Shown: positions 1-10,309 of the stretch, one piece after another
Layout: every line of letters begins with the position of its first letter
Numbering within the stretch: the stretch's first letter is position 1
DNA from: Cercospora beticola
Taxonomy: Eukaryota; Ascomycota; Dothideomycetes; Mycosphaerellales; Mycosphaerellaceae
Reading direction: 5' to 3'
Assembly (NCBI RefSeq): GCF_033473495.1
Contig: NC_088935.1
Span: forward strand, 4,712,001-4,776,000
Length of the DNA stretch: 64,000 nucleotides
The notes under the pieces: model-generated
What the model was told of the DNA's origin: nothing
Seen by the model: only the letters and a program-made list of their open reading frames with translations
Databases searched by the model: none
Made by a program: the position numbers and the translations under genes

Positions 1-2
1 AC

Positions 3-3000
3 ATGCCCAGGAGACCCGTCAGCCTGCAGAGCGGTGACAGCGCAAATCTGCGACCCGAGCCAAGGCTTCTCAAGGCCGTCGAGCAGAATGATGTGTCCAA
101 GGTCAGAGAAGTGATAGAAGACGCCCAGCATGAACGGCATTTTGGGCGGAACTTGCTCTCTGTCGGACTTGTCCGTGCCTGCGACAAAGGTCATGTCGAA
201 GTTGCTAGATACTTGCTGACCCGCGGCGCCGATCCGGAATATGTGTCCGGCAATAAACCGCCAGCAATTCTGCGTGCGGCAGAGCGTGGCCAAACAGAGC
301 TGGTCGAAGTTTTAATCGATCATAGGGCTAATATGGAGGCCATGGACAAGAAGGGTCGGACTGCTTTGATGACTGCAGCTTGGAAAGGGCATAAAGCTAT
401 TGTCGAGCTTTTGATCACGCGCGGCGCCCATGTCGACACCGTGGACCTGCGGCGTAGAAATGTGCTGCATAACATCGCAGCGGATCAAGGCGAGAAGCGC
501 CACTTTACAAATCCATCACAGAGGCCAAAGCGGAAATGCGGGATGGATATTGTGCAGTACCTTCTCCAGGCAGGAGTTAATGTTGAAGCCGAAGACGAAC
601 TAGGCAGAACATCGGTTCACTGGGCATGTGTGACGGACAATGAAGAGCTACTCAAGATTTTGCTCACGACACGATTCGGCGGAGCATCTCCGCAAGCGCG
701 AGTCAATGCCACAGATATGCGCATGAAGAGTCCATTACAGTTGGCCGTTTCGAACAACCGCGAAAATCTTGTCAGCGTGTTGATTGAGCATGGAGCTGAC
801 GTTCATTCCAAATCGGATGGAGACTGGACGGCGCTGCACAATGCATGCCAGTCAGCTAGTGGCGCAGTGGTCCATATGCTTATAGTGGCTGGCGCAGATG
901 TGAATGGCGAACTCTTGAACGGCAGAACACCTCTTCATGTCGCGGCGGAGTTTGGCAGCGTAGATGCTGCGGAATGTTTACTCGAGACCCACGGGATCAA
1001 GAGATCCGTAAAAGATCGCTTTGGAAACACTCCTCTCCTGATCGCGGCGCAAAAGTCGAAGACGAAGATTGTAGAGATGCTCGCGCCATGGAATCACATT
1101 CACGATCTTTCACCGGATGAGATCGCAGCCTGCAAGCAGTTCAATGCTACTATAGTCGACTTTGGGAACTTCAAAAACGAAAACAGAGTGCAAAGACGAT
1201 CTGTGTACGAATTGCTGTATGCGCGAGACGTTAAAGATGCTACCAAGCACTCCATCAGCACGCTGCCCTCCAATATCAAAGCTACCCACTTCAGGTGGAT
1301 TCATCTACCTGTCAACAATATTGCCTGGTGCGATGCGCTGCTCACAAAGCGTTTCATCGAAGAAGGCGCTGCGGACGTAGAAGGATACAAGTCGCTCGAG
1401 ACTGCTTTCAACCACCAGCATCGAGGTCAACAGCACCATTCGCGGTTTATGAGACCGATGTGTCAGATTGTGCATCGCACAGAAGCTGATTTGGAGGAGC
1501 TTGGTCCGCCTGCAGTCATCGTTGAAGAGCCAGGCTCACTGTCACCTATTCCTGGTACACCAACCAGGAGTAAAAGTGGTGACAAATTAGCCAAGCTCGC
1601 GACAGAGGACTCAAATGCTCCCGCTGCTGCAGAGCCGCCAAAGTCGAAGAGCAAATCGGCAAGACCTCAGCGGCAAAGTACTACAGACACAAGTTCAACA
1701 ATGGCAGCTTCTGATGCATCCATCACCAGCAAGCAAAATGTTCAACCTGGAAAGCCACCAGTAAAACGTCAGGAAACAGACTCGACGGTTGCTACCTCTG
1801 CAACGAATGCTAGCAAGAAGGCGGCAAAATCAGGGAATGCAGGCGGCAAAACAATGAAGGAATCGCGCAAACCACCAGGTCGCCAGTCTTCCAAGAATAC
1901 CTTGGACAAAGGTGCTGCCTCACCTTCGAAGCGACTTCAACACTCTCGTAGCATCTTCATGTTCATGCCCTATCTTCACTTCGAGACAGATCGACGACGA
2001 CGAGAAATGCAGCTGGCCATGGAGAATCCACAAAAGCTGGCAATATCGGGAGTTGCAGATGAAGTCCTACTTCGTGCCCATCTGAGCAAGAGCGCCTCTT
2101 TCCTGCATGTGCGACGCACGTTGGACCAGTTCTTTTACCACAATATCGACACCACATATCGCGATTGTGACCAAGTCGTCTATCGATTCCAGGAAAAGCA
2201 CTACAAGAACCTTGAAGGCGGACCTAAGATCTTTATGGTTGATCAATTGTGGATGTGGATCCTGGGCAAGGACTTGGTTGTTACTAGCTTCCCTCAAAGA
2301 TGGCGTCAACCACGTAATGATCCTCTGAATGTACTGGAGGGCATTATCGAAGATATCAATTCGAAAACCAGAGAACCTGTTCAGGATGTGTATGAGCTCG
2401 CCATGACTATCGCTGGACGCTGTTTCGGGACATTCGACAGGCATCGCAAAGGTGACGACGATTTCCAATTTCTCGATATGTTCGAGAGCAGCATCGGAGC
2501 TGCGATGGACAATGAAGCATCGCTATTTCAAGGCTTCTCAAAGGCCAGCAGACAGGCCTCTGAATGGTTGAGGAGCCACGAAAAGCGTGGTCGCTTCTCG
2601 AAGCAGTTGGAAGCAGACTCCAAAGCATACGAACATGCAGCGAAGAGACATCCTGATCGACAGGAGTTAGACGAGTCTCAGAAGAATGACCCAGCATTCA
2701 TCAACCAGCTGCTCGACGTTGGTGCAGAAACCGACTTGCTCGCTGAGATCAAGGATATTCGAGATGAGCTCGACATCATTCGGATGGTGCTCGATCATCA
2801 AAAACATCTTCTTCCGGAGCTGAAGGAAGCAGTCAAAGCTGTTTACCATATGGAGCGATCTCACGCAAGGGTGCGTAGAGCCGAGAAAGCCTTTGACGAT
2901 CAGGAGAAGACTATAACAAATCCCATCAAAGACATCAATCGTATGGAGATTCAAGCCAATCGTGTGTACGAGAGCATCGTGTCTTTGCTTGACCTTAAAC

Positions 3001-3569
3001 AGAAACACGCCAACGCCTTCGAGGCGCGGTTCGCTCGCGATCAAGCCGCTGGTACACAACGTCAAGGACAGACCATCATGGTGTTTACAATCGTTACAAT
3101 CGTCTTTCTGCCACTTTCCTTCATCACGGCTTTTTTTGCAGTCAACATCGAGGAGTTTCCCCATCCGGGAGGGGCTGGATCGAGTGCCGAGATACCACTG
3201 TCCTACGCATCTTCTTACATCTTCGGCATTGGACTAGCAATATCTGTGCCGGCCATCGCTGTTGCTCTCAATGTGGGTCGGATCAACAATATCGGGTGGC
3301 GCCTACGAACGTGGTGGAAGAGAAACAGGGCAAATAATGGCGAGGCCGAAAAGGGCGCCGAGACTCGGCAAATAGAGGAGACTCTATCGATGGCCAAGAG
3401 TCTAAGAAGAAGCGTGGAATTTTATGCAACCAGCAATGGAAAAGTTCTCAGCCCGCCTCCCAGGAGAAGCGAGGAGGGAGTGTATGCGCGACGAGTGAGC
3501 AGACAAGAGAGACATTTGGAACAAGATCTGGAACGTGGAAGAAGGAATGCCAGGACTGACCCATTTTGA
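3..3569 (+). CDS. Ankyrin-repeat protein fused to a CorA-like metal transporter domain
   Basis: A 1188-codon frame without introns; the ATG lies three bases from the window edge, so the true start may be upstream. Residues of about 20-370 form roughly ten ankyrin repeats (TPLHVAAEFG, TALMTAAWKGH and similar). A Ser/Lys-rich, probably disordered linker follows at about 510-650. The rest is a CorA-like region with a long helical, charged stretch and two C-terminal membrane segments near residues 1025-1048 and 1069-1090. In CorA magnesium channels the first segment ends in Gly-Met-Asn; here the matching place reads FFAVNIEEF, so the Gly and Met are replaced while the Asn stays. Fusions of this kind are a known fungal architecture. 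Transport of Mg2+ or another divalent ion at a membrane is inferred from the family; the ion is unknown. Confidence 0.85.
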   Translation: MPRRPVSLQSGDSANLRPEPRLLKAVEQNDVSKVREVIEDAQHERHFGRNLLSVGLVRACDKGHVEVARYLLTRGADPEYVSGNKPPAILRAAERGQTELVEVLIDHRANMEAMDKKGRTALMTAAWKGHKAIVELLITRGAHVDTVDLRRRNVLHNIAADQGEKRHFTNPSQRPKRKCGMDIVQYLLQAGVNVEAEDELGRTSVHWACVTDNEELLKILLTTRFGGASPQARVNATDMRMKSPLQLAVSNNRENLVSVLIEHGADVHSKSDGDWTALHNACQSASGAVVHMLIVAGADVNGELLNGRTPLHVAAEFGSVDAAECLLETHGIKRSVKDRFGNTPLLIAAQKSKTKIVEMLAPWNHIHDLSPDEIAACKQFNATIVDFGNFKNENRVQRRSVYELLYARDVKDATKHSISTLPSNIKATHFRWIHLPVNNIAWCDALLTKRFIEEGAADVEGYKSLETAFNHQHRGQQHHSRFMRPMCQIVHRTEADLEELGPPAVIVEEPGSLSPIPGTPTRSKSGDKLAKLATEDSNAPAAAEPPKSKSKSARPQRQSTTDTSSTMAASDASITSKQNVQPGKPPVKRQETDSTVATSATNASKKAAKSGNAGGKTMKESRKPPGRQSSKNTLDKGAASPSKRLQHSRSIFMFMPYLHFETDRRRREMQLAMENPQKLAISGVADEVLLRAHLSKSASFLHVRRTLDQFFYHNIDTTYRDCDQVVYRFQEKHYKNLEGGPKIFMVDQLWMWILGKDLVVTSFPQRWRQPRNDPLNVLEGIIEDINSKTREPVQDVYELAMTIAGRCFGTFDRHRKGDDDFQFLDMFESSIGAAMDNEASLFQGFSKASRQASEWLRSHEKRGRFSKQLEADSKAYEHAAKRHPDRQELDESQKNDPAFINQLLDVGAETDLLAEIKDIRDELDIIRMVLDHQKHLLPELKEAVKAVYHMERSHARVRRAEKAFDDQEKTITNPIKDINRMEIQANRVYESIVSLLDLKQKHANAFEARFARDQAAGTQRQGQTIMVFTIVTIVFLPLSFITAFFAVNIEEFPHPGGAGSSAEIPLSYASSYIFGIGLAISVPAIAVALNVGRINNIGWRLRTWWKRNRANNGEAEKGAETRQIEETLSMAKSLRRSVEFYATSNGKVLSPPPRRSEEGVYARRVSRQERHLEQDLERGRRNARTDPF

Positions 3570-4544
3570 TGAGAAATTGATGCATGACAGGATATACGAC
3601 AGACAGTACATTGTGATTGGGAAAGCGGTCCAAAGTGTAACACAACAACGACAGGAATGCCCACGCGTCTTTGACGTACGCTCATCGAGACAGTAGTTCT
3701 ACCTCTGCTTTCTCTCTTGCCACAATTCGGAAAGAGTGGTCTAGCTTTGTGCAAATACGACGCTGGCACGCTGCTCGTGGACCACGTTGAGCCGAAGAAT
3801 TGCCATCTCAGCTCGTACGAAGGTTACCACGGATTTCTGGTGGGAAATGTGGCGTTTGACGTTTTCAAATTCTTCAAACCCTTCTTGCACAACGTGTTGG
3901 TGCAGCCATTCATTCGAATCGCACTTGTTGACCCCTTCTGCACTCTGCTCCCGAAAGTGGTCTGATCAGCAAATTGGTGGACTTCTATGCCACCTTTTCG
4001 CCCAGCCCGCTACTTCCGGGCCAAGCTGGCTCTACAGCGGCCTCGGCGATCCTTCACGCGATGTTCGCTTGTGAGCGTTACACGAAAATTGCAGGTTTGA
4101 TTTGCCAGACAATGTCATTGTTGCTCGAGCTGTCAATGTCCAGGTTTTGAGTGAGAACACACGGATTGACAGTGTCTCGTAGTAACGATGTCGTGCTTCA
4201 CGCTGCGACAGTCCCGACAATCCGGGCACGAACCCTTCTGGAGAACGAGAGCAGCACATGGAGGGACAGTGGGTACTGTGGATACTCCGCGGCAATCGAG
4301 CTAAACTGCGAAAAGTTATCACTCCATCGATCATTCACTTCGGCGACGAATCGCGGATCAGATAACGCTAAAAAAGAAAGAAAGAAGGGTCTGGCTACGC
4401 GCGACAGCAGCCGCGTTTCTGGACGATGGAGGCAATATTCCCGGCGACCTATCGCTTGGGGATTCGAACATATCCACAGCGGGTCTTTCTGGCAACCTTC
4501 AACTCCATCGAAGGATCAAGCCACAGCGTGGAAAAATTCTGATC

Positions 4545-4553
4545 TTATCTAAT
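4545..4553 (-). promoter_or_regulatory. Secondary GATA-like element
   Basis: TTATCTAAT is the complement of ATTAGATAA, one base off the iron-responsive GATA consensus. It sits in a run of TCTAATCT-type repeats about 470 bases before the siderophore transporter ATG. It may help the site at 4926 but is weaker on its own. Confidence 0.3.
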
Positions 4554-4925
4554 CTAATCTGATCGCGTTGCTCCTATTGGCCATAGGACGCCATGTAGCT
4601 CATCGCTAGCATCCTCTTCGGTACGAATTATCCCAACAAGCTCGCTTCGGACCTCTTGATCCTTGGACATTGCTTCGCCCATGCAGTGGCAGAAAGCTTG
4701 TTCGAGCGAAGTCGCTGCATGGAAGACAATTCTTGCAGAAACGAGAATACACGCCGCACACCATCGACTGGCATGCAGCAGTCTCGGCCATGTGGTGACC
4801 TAGCTCCGGTTCACGGAATCCATGTTGCAGCTGCTGGTCGCCACACCCATGCACGGATGTTGCAGCTCGGATGCTACTAAGTGAAGCGACAGAGTAAGTA
4901 TAAGACACTGCGCTTCCTTGCTCCC

Positions 4926-4934
4926 TTATCTGAT
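4926..4934 (-). promoter_or_regulatory. Candidate SreA-type iron-responsive GATA site
   Basis: The plus strand reads TTATCTGAT, the complement of ATCAGATAA. This matches ATCWGATAA, the known consensus for fungal iron-responsive GATA repressors (SreA/Sre1/Urbs1 family), which shut down siderophore genes when iron is plentiful. It lies 83 bases before the start codon of the siderophore transporter. A second plain GATA element (TTATCT) is at 4959-4964. Binding is inferred. Confidence 0.55.
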
Positions 4935-5017
4935 CATCTTCTTTGTTGCGATCCTGTCTTATCTTTACTTTCACCTGGCTGAAACCAAAAGCCGTGCCCT
5001 GACAGCACTTCGTAGCC

Positions 5018-6913
5018 ATGGGCTTCTTGAGTAAGCTCAAGCCACAGGCCGTGGATCCTGTCGTTCCGGTACAGACGAACCCGGTTGAGGCAGAGCCCGA
5101 GAAAGGGCTTTTCGGACGACAGCCCAATGTTACAGCACACGAGACGGACAGCGACGATGAGGTCGTCGACAAGGATGCGCAAGCCGGTGTGCAGAGGGCC
5201 GAGATCATGAACCAAGTGTTCTCCAAGAAGGTCGTGATCATGATCTACGTGATGTATGTGGATATAATGTGCATGCGGGTATATGCGAGATGCTGATAAC
5301 GACCTCAGGATCTGGTGCCTTTACTTCCTCGACGCCCTCGAGGGCACGATGACTGGAACCCTGACCCCCTACGTGACCTCTTCATTCCAGCTGCATGGAC
5401 TTACCGCCGCCACGAGCATTATGGCCAGTTTGATCGGAGGTATTTTCAAGCTGCCTTTGGCCAAGATTATCGACGTTTGGGGTCGTCCACAAGGTTACGC
5501 GTTGACGGTTCTTTCGATGACCATTGGCATGATCATGATGGCCGGTTGCAACAACGTGCAGACATATGCGGCTGCGGAAGTCTTCAACCAGCTCGGGTAA
5601 GTTCATATGATATCTCTGCCAGGAACCGACTGACAGGTTGAAACAGTGGTAATGGCCGCTCCTACATCTTGGGCATTCTCGTGGCCGACACATCCAGCTT
5701 GAAGAGCAGAGGTTTCTTCTTCGCCCTCATCGCATCACCGTACATCATCACCGTGTGGTGTGCTGGTCCATTCGCCCAGACATTCCTGAACATCGACTGG
5801 AGATGGGCATTCGGCGCTTTCTCGATCATCACGCCAGTCACGAGTATGCCGCTCTTCTTCGTCCTGATGTACTACCAGAGGAAAGCGGAGAAGCTTGGCC
5901 TGATCCAAAAGCGCGACAGCGGTCGCACATTCATGCAAAGCGTCAAGTACTACGTGATCGAGTACGATCTCCTGGGACTGTTGCTGCTTTGCGCTGGTTT
6001 GGCCCTCTTCCTGTTGCCATTCAACCTCTACACCCGACAGGCACAAGGCTGGCGTTCTCCAATGATCATCTGCATGATCGTATTCGGCGGTATCCTTCTC
6101 ATCGTCTTCGGTCTCTACGAGGCATACGTGGCACCGGTCACTTGTGTCCCGTGGGTCTTGCTCAAGGACCGCACCGTTCTTGGAGCCAATATCCTGGCTG
6201 CCGTGCTTTTCATCGAATTCTACATCTGGAACTCGTTCTTCTACTCCTTCCTCCAGGTTGTCGCAGGTTTGACAGTCACCCAATCGACTTATGTGAGCAA
6301 CATCTACAGCATCGGATCTTGTTTCTGGTCTTTCGTGGCAGGCATCATTCTGTACAAGACTGGAGGCTTCAAGTGGCAATCTCTCCTGTTTGGTTTGCCA
6401 GTGACCACCCTCGGCGTCGGGCTCATGATTCACTTCAGGCAGCCGGGAGTTGATGTCGGCTGGATGATCTTGTGCCAAATTCTCATCGCTTTCGGTGGAG
6501 GCACTCTTGTCATCTGTGAGCAAGTTGCTGGTATGGCGGCGACAACTCACAACTACGTTGCTATCGTCCTCGCCATACAAGGCATGTCCTCGCAAATCGG
6601 TGGCGCCATTGGCCAAACTGTCGCTTCTGCGATTTGGCAAGGCAACTTCCAGGAGAAGCTTTATGAGTACCTGCCAGAGGAGACCTTGTCGAACTCGACT
6701 CTTGTTGCGCAGATTTACGGAGATATCACCACCCAGCTGAGCTTTGAGATTGGATCCCCAACCCGCGACGGCATTCAGCAGGCGTATGGTGAAGCACAGC
6801 GTCTCATGGCTGCAGCTGCCACAGGTATCCTTGCTCTGGGCTTCGTCGCAGTTTTCATGTGGCGGAACATTGATACCAGGCAACGGAAGCAGATCAAGGG
6901 CGCAGTCTTTTAG
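5018..6913 (+). CDS. MFS siderophore-iron transporter (Sit1/Arn/Mir family)
   Basis: Three exons: 5018-5253, 5309-5596, 5647-6913. Both introns (55 and 50 nt) have GT-AG ends and keep frame, giving 596 residues, normal for this family. Exon 2 opens with a stretch typical of fungal siderophore-iron transporters (YFLDALEGTMTGTLTPYVTS), followed by about a dozen or more membrane segments. The protein should import ferric-siderophore complexes across the plasma or vesicle membrane by proton symport. The acidic N-terminal tail (ETDSDDEVVDKDAQ) is cytosolic. GATA elements upstream suggest repression by iron. A ferric reductase lies about 11 kb downstream; no siderophore synthetase is in the window. 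The siderophore transported cannot be told from sequence. Confidence 0.9.
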
Positions 6914-7008
6914 GTTCTGCAGAATTAGTCCTTCAGCAGAATAATCCAACATAATGTTATACAGATGCTCTCATGCTCATTCGCGCCCCACGTTCCATTT
7001 GAAACATC

Positions 7009-8535
7009 TCACCTTCGAAGCCTTCTATCAGAAGCTGGATCCGCCTGTGTGGTCTGCCTAGCCCATGGCTCCGTACGATTAATTCGGGATCTCGTCTTCA
7101 TCAACAGCGCCATCGTGCTGGCCATTACTGGGATCGCAATAACCCAGAAAAACTGATCGCTGTGGTTGTTCACAACGGGCATCGGGTCAAAGTTCATTCC
7201 AAAGTAGCCAGTCAAGAAGGTCAACGGCAGGAAGAAGCTCGAGACTAGGGTCAAAGATCGCACGCTTTCGTTCTGGCTCGCTGCGATCGTGTTGAAAATG
7301 AGTGAAGACAGGTTTTCGGCAGAGCGGATCGAGGTGCGGGTGTTGTTCGAAAGAGCAGTGACATGATCTTGGACATCGCGAAGGTATATCTGTGTAGTTG
7401 GCGATATCTCGACACTTGTCTTGACTTGCTCCTTAAGCGGGCTGATCGGTGAGCCTTCTGCGCGTCCCGACCCAGGCACGCTGCCGTGATCGCAAAGTGT
7501 CCGGACCAGAATCCCGATAGCGTTCGCATTCTCCATAAGTTGTGTCAAGCCCGACCTCAAGATATGCAACTGCTTGGACTGGCCGATGGTCGGTTTTGCA
7601 AGGACAGCCTGCTCCAGATCGTCGAAGGCTTGACCCACTGCTCTGCCTATCGGGAGTGATAAATCGACGATAGCATCCACTACTGCCTGAAGAAGCATGG
7701 ATGGATCGTTGCTTGATCGAACTACAGTCTGTGTCGATCGCAGTCGAGTCATTATCGGGTCCAGGACGTCTCTACCAGAGTGTTCGAATATGGTTATCAC
7801 TGTGTTGTCACTTGTTAAGAAAGCCGACACCTGTTCCACTGACATGCCAAAGCGGCCTGGAACCAAGGTACGCCAGCTCCCGCGCTCTTTGATCTCGCCA
7901 TGTGAATGCGGATCGGTCGAAGGTGCGTAGGATGGTGTCTGATCTCCATGTGCCAGCTTGACAAGGTTCATTTCCAAGAAACAGTGATCTTCGTACCAAT
8001 CAACCTTGGTCGTCGTGTGAGTGTCCATCACATCTTCGAGGGCTAGAGGGTGCAAGTTTTTGCTACTTCCGATGCATTTGATAATGTCGAAGTTGAGGCC
8101 GTTGACCCAAATCCAACGAGTGGCGGCCCATTGAGGCTTGGGATGATCGCGAAGGAATACTTCCAGATCAGTGCCATTGACATCGTGCTCCTCAATTTGT
8201 CGGTTGGAATAGTCGATGATCCTGATTTCCCCTTTTGGTCCCGCTTCTGGCGGATTCCATTCAGCTTCGTTAGAGACTGGACTGAGTCCAGGCTCTGCTC
8301 CTGCGGTCGGATGCCACTTGTCGAAATATTGGCCGGTCTGTATGTTCCGAGGTTGGGCTGAGAACAGGTTCTGAGCCGGGAAAGGGGGTCTTCTCAGTCT
8401 GAAAGGGAATGTGGCATGGGAAGTACTGTAGGTTCTGGATGGGACTGCTAGAGAGCAGGGTCGGTGCTGAAAGTGGCATGTCCAGTCAGCGACTAATGAT
8501 CGCGACCATTGAAGTAGGGTCCTAGGGCGTGACAT
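7009..8535 (-). CDS. CorA-family divalent cation (Mg2+) transporter
   Basis: A single 508-codon frame. The middle carries features shared by fungal CorA-like proteins (RWIWVNGLNFDII, then LHPLALEDVMDT). The C-terminus has two hydrophobic segments, the first ending in YFGMNFDP with the Gly-Met-Asn signature intact, unlike the fusion protein at 3-3569. The N-terminal 45 residues are rich in Arg and Ser with almost no acids and could be a mitochondrial presequence, or could include misread sequence if a short intron exists there. The expected role is magnesium or related ion uptake across the plasma or inner mitochondrial membrane. It runs convergently with the siderophore transporter, 95 bases apart. 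Confidence 0.85.
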   Translation of the reverse strand: MSRPRTLLQWSRSLVADWTCHFQHRPCSLAVPSRTYSTSHATFPFRLRRPPFPAQNLFSAQPRNIQTGQYFDKWHPTAGAEPGLSPVSNEAEWNPPEAGPKGEIRIIDYSNRQIEEHDVNGTDLEVFLRDHPKPQWAATRWIWVNGLNFDIIKCIGSSKNLHPLALEDVMDTHTTTKVDWYEDHCFLEMNLVKLAHGDQTPSYAPSTDPHSHGEIKERGSWRTLVPGRFGMSVEQVSAFLTSDNTVITIFEHSGRDVLDPIMTRLRSTQTVVRSSNDPSMLLQAVVDAIVDLSLPIGRAVGQAFDDLEQAVLAKPTIGQSKQLHILRSGLTQLMENANAIGILVRTLCDHGSVPGSGRAEGSPISPLKEQVKTSVEISPTTQIYLRDVQDHVTALSNNTRTSIRSAENLSSLIFNTIAASQNESVRSLTLVSSFFLPLTFLTGYFGMNFDPMPVVNNHSDQFFWVIAIPVMASTMALLMKTRSRINRTEPWARQTTQADPASDRRLRR

Positions 8536-8803
8536 TTTGAGATAAGGCCAACTGCCTTAAAGGCTAGGTTGTTCACGAGTCAAAATCATATCGATGTTAT
8601 TGCGTGCAGGCTCGACTATCACATTGTGACGGAATGGTCGACGCGATTGAGTGCCTCAGGCCTCAATCATCGGCGCCGATGGAACCGAACTCCGATCCAG
8701 TCACTTACTACTTGCTTTCGCGACAGCAATTTTGTGCTTCCGCAAGGTAAGTCACGACGATATCGCTGGGCGACTCGTACTCATAACCGCCCCAGAAAAC
8801 AAC

Positions 8804-10309
8804 ATGTCTCTCGTACCAGCACGAAACGGTGCGAATGCGCCGCCTACTCGCGCTGCCAACCTCGTCGAAACAAAGCAGTTCAAGACGTCCACCAAAGGCA
8901 AGGTGCCAACAGGATACGCCGAAGAAATTGCAATTTCCGAGCAGAGCTTTCGCAGCCTACACCGCGACGTTGAGCAACAACAGGCTGCTGGAAGGAAGCG
9001 GAAACGGGAGGGCAAGGGCGACAGCAGCAAAGTGTATGGTGCAGGCTCATACAAGGGACCATGGGCGAAATACGAAGAACGACGCATCGATAGCGACAGT
9101 GGCGAAGAGATAGAGGTTGAGGTCTCTGGCGACGAGAGTGGCGAGGGGGAAGTTGTCTATGAAGAAGATGCGATCGTGCCCGTGCCGACGAAGGGCTCCA
9201 AGGCTGGCACGAGCTACGACGAGGTCGGCCAGGATAAGGAGACGAGCACATTCGAAGGATCACAGCAATACGACTACCAAGGCCGGACATATATGCATGT
9301 TCCACAAGATCTGGACGTGGATCTGATTGGCGATTTCGAGAACCTGGACCTCAAGTGCTACCATCCGAAGAAGCTTGTGCACACATACAAAGCGCATGGC
9401 AAGAATGCCCACGAGAAGGCGCTCACATCTCTCAAATACTTCCCTAACTCTGGCCACCTCTTGCTGTCTGCGGCTGCAGATGGCAAAGTCCGTTTGTGGG
9501 ACGCATACCATGATCGCGAGTTGTTGCGTTCGTACAATGGACACACCAAGTCAGTGGTGGATGTTGACTTCACCCCTGACGGGACACGCTTCCTTACAGC
9601 ATCTTATGATCGCCAGATGAAAGTGTGGGATACTGAAACCGGACAATGCATTTCGCGCTTCAGCACAGGAAGCACGCCTCACGTAGTGCGATGGCAGCCT
9701 GAGGACCCAAGCGGACATGAATTTCTCGCCGGCATGCACGATAATAAGATCGTCCAAATGGACACGAGGCTACCCGCGGACGGGGAGAAGAAGAACCCCG
9801 TCCAAGAGTACGACCACCATCTTGGCCCTGTCAACACCATCACCTTCTGCGACGAGAATCGACGCTTCATCACCACGTCCGATGACAAATCTCTCCGAGC
9901 CTGGGAGTACAACATTCCCGTGCCCATCAAATTCATCGCGGAGCCATACATGTTCCCCATGGTCAAGTCAGCCTCGCACCCTGCCAAGGGCGCCGTCTTG
10001 CTGCAATCCTCAGACAACACAATCAAAGTCTACAACACAGGCGAGAAAATTCGCCAGAACCGGAAGAAAGACTTCCGAGGACACAACAATGCTGGCTACG
10101 CCATCGACCTCGCCGTGTCTCCGGATGGTGGCATCGTGGCTTCGGGTGATAGCGGAGGCTTTGTGTGCTTTTGGGACTGGAAGAGCTGTAAGATGTGGCA
10201 CAAGATCAAGGCCAGTGATGCAGCTGTTGTGTCTGTTGCATGGCACCCACGAGAATCGAGTAAAGTGGTTACGGGTGATTTGAATGGTATGGTGAAGTAT
10301 TGGGATTAA
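8804..10309 (+). CDS. PRP17: Pre-mRNA splicing factor Prp17/Cdc40 (WD40)
   Basis: 501 residues from the ATG at 8804. The frame extends 51 codons further up, but that part does not look like the family, so the inner start (MSLVPARNGANAPP) was chosen. Residues 1-190 are charged and carry the family's conserved block around YKGPWAKYE. From about 190 to the end are seven WD repeats forming one propeller (for example HTKSVVDVDFTPDGTRFLTA, VRLWD, MKVWD, VKYWD). In yeast and human, Prp17/CDC40 joins the spliceosome for the second catalytic step in the nucleus. Its start lies about 270 bases from that of the divergent CorA gene, so the two share a promoter region. Confidence 0.93.
   Translation: MSLVPARNGANAPPTRAANLVETKQFKTSTKGKVPTGYAEEIAISEQSFRSLHRDVEQQQAAGRKRKREGKGDSSKVYGAGSYKGPWAKYEERRIDSDSGEEIEVEVSGDESGEGEVVYEEDAIVPVPTKGSKAGTSYDEVGQDKETSTFEGSQQYDYQGRTYMHVPQDLDVDLIGDFENLDLKCYHPKKLVHTYKAHGKNAHEKALTSLKYFPNSGHLLLSAAADGKVRLWDAYHDRELLRSYNGHTKSVVDVDFTPDGTRFLTASYDRQMKVWDTETGQCISRFSTGSTPHVVRWQPEDPSGHEFLAGMHDNKIVQMDTRLPADGEKKNPVQEYDHHLGPVNTITFCDENRRFITTSDDKSLRAWEYNIPVPIKFIAEPYMFPMVKSASHPAKGAVLLQSSDNTIKVYNTGEKIRQNRKKDFRGHNNAGYAIDLAVSPDGGIVASGDSGGFVCFWDWKSCKMWHKIKASDAAVVSVAWHPRESSKVVTGDLNGMVKYWD

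Larger units (their letters stand above)
3570..5017. other. Intergenic stretch holding the siderophore transporter promoter
   Basis: No convincing coding region. The open frames here are short, have no recognisable domain and do not splice into neighbours. The last 500 bases carry several TTATCT (GATA) elements listed separately and form the promoter and 5' leader of the MFS gene at 5018. Confidence 0.6.

Noticed and set aside
4606..5241. 211-codon open frame on the minus strand
   Set aside because: It covers the promoter and first exon of the transporter, with no domain and Cys/Ser-rich random composition.
5735..6952. 405-codon open frame on the minus strand
   Set aside because: It lies fully opposite the siderophore transporter and its composition is that of an antisense shadow; no domain.
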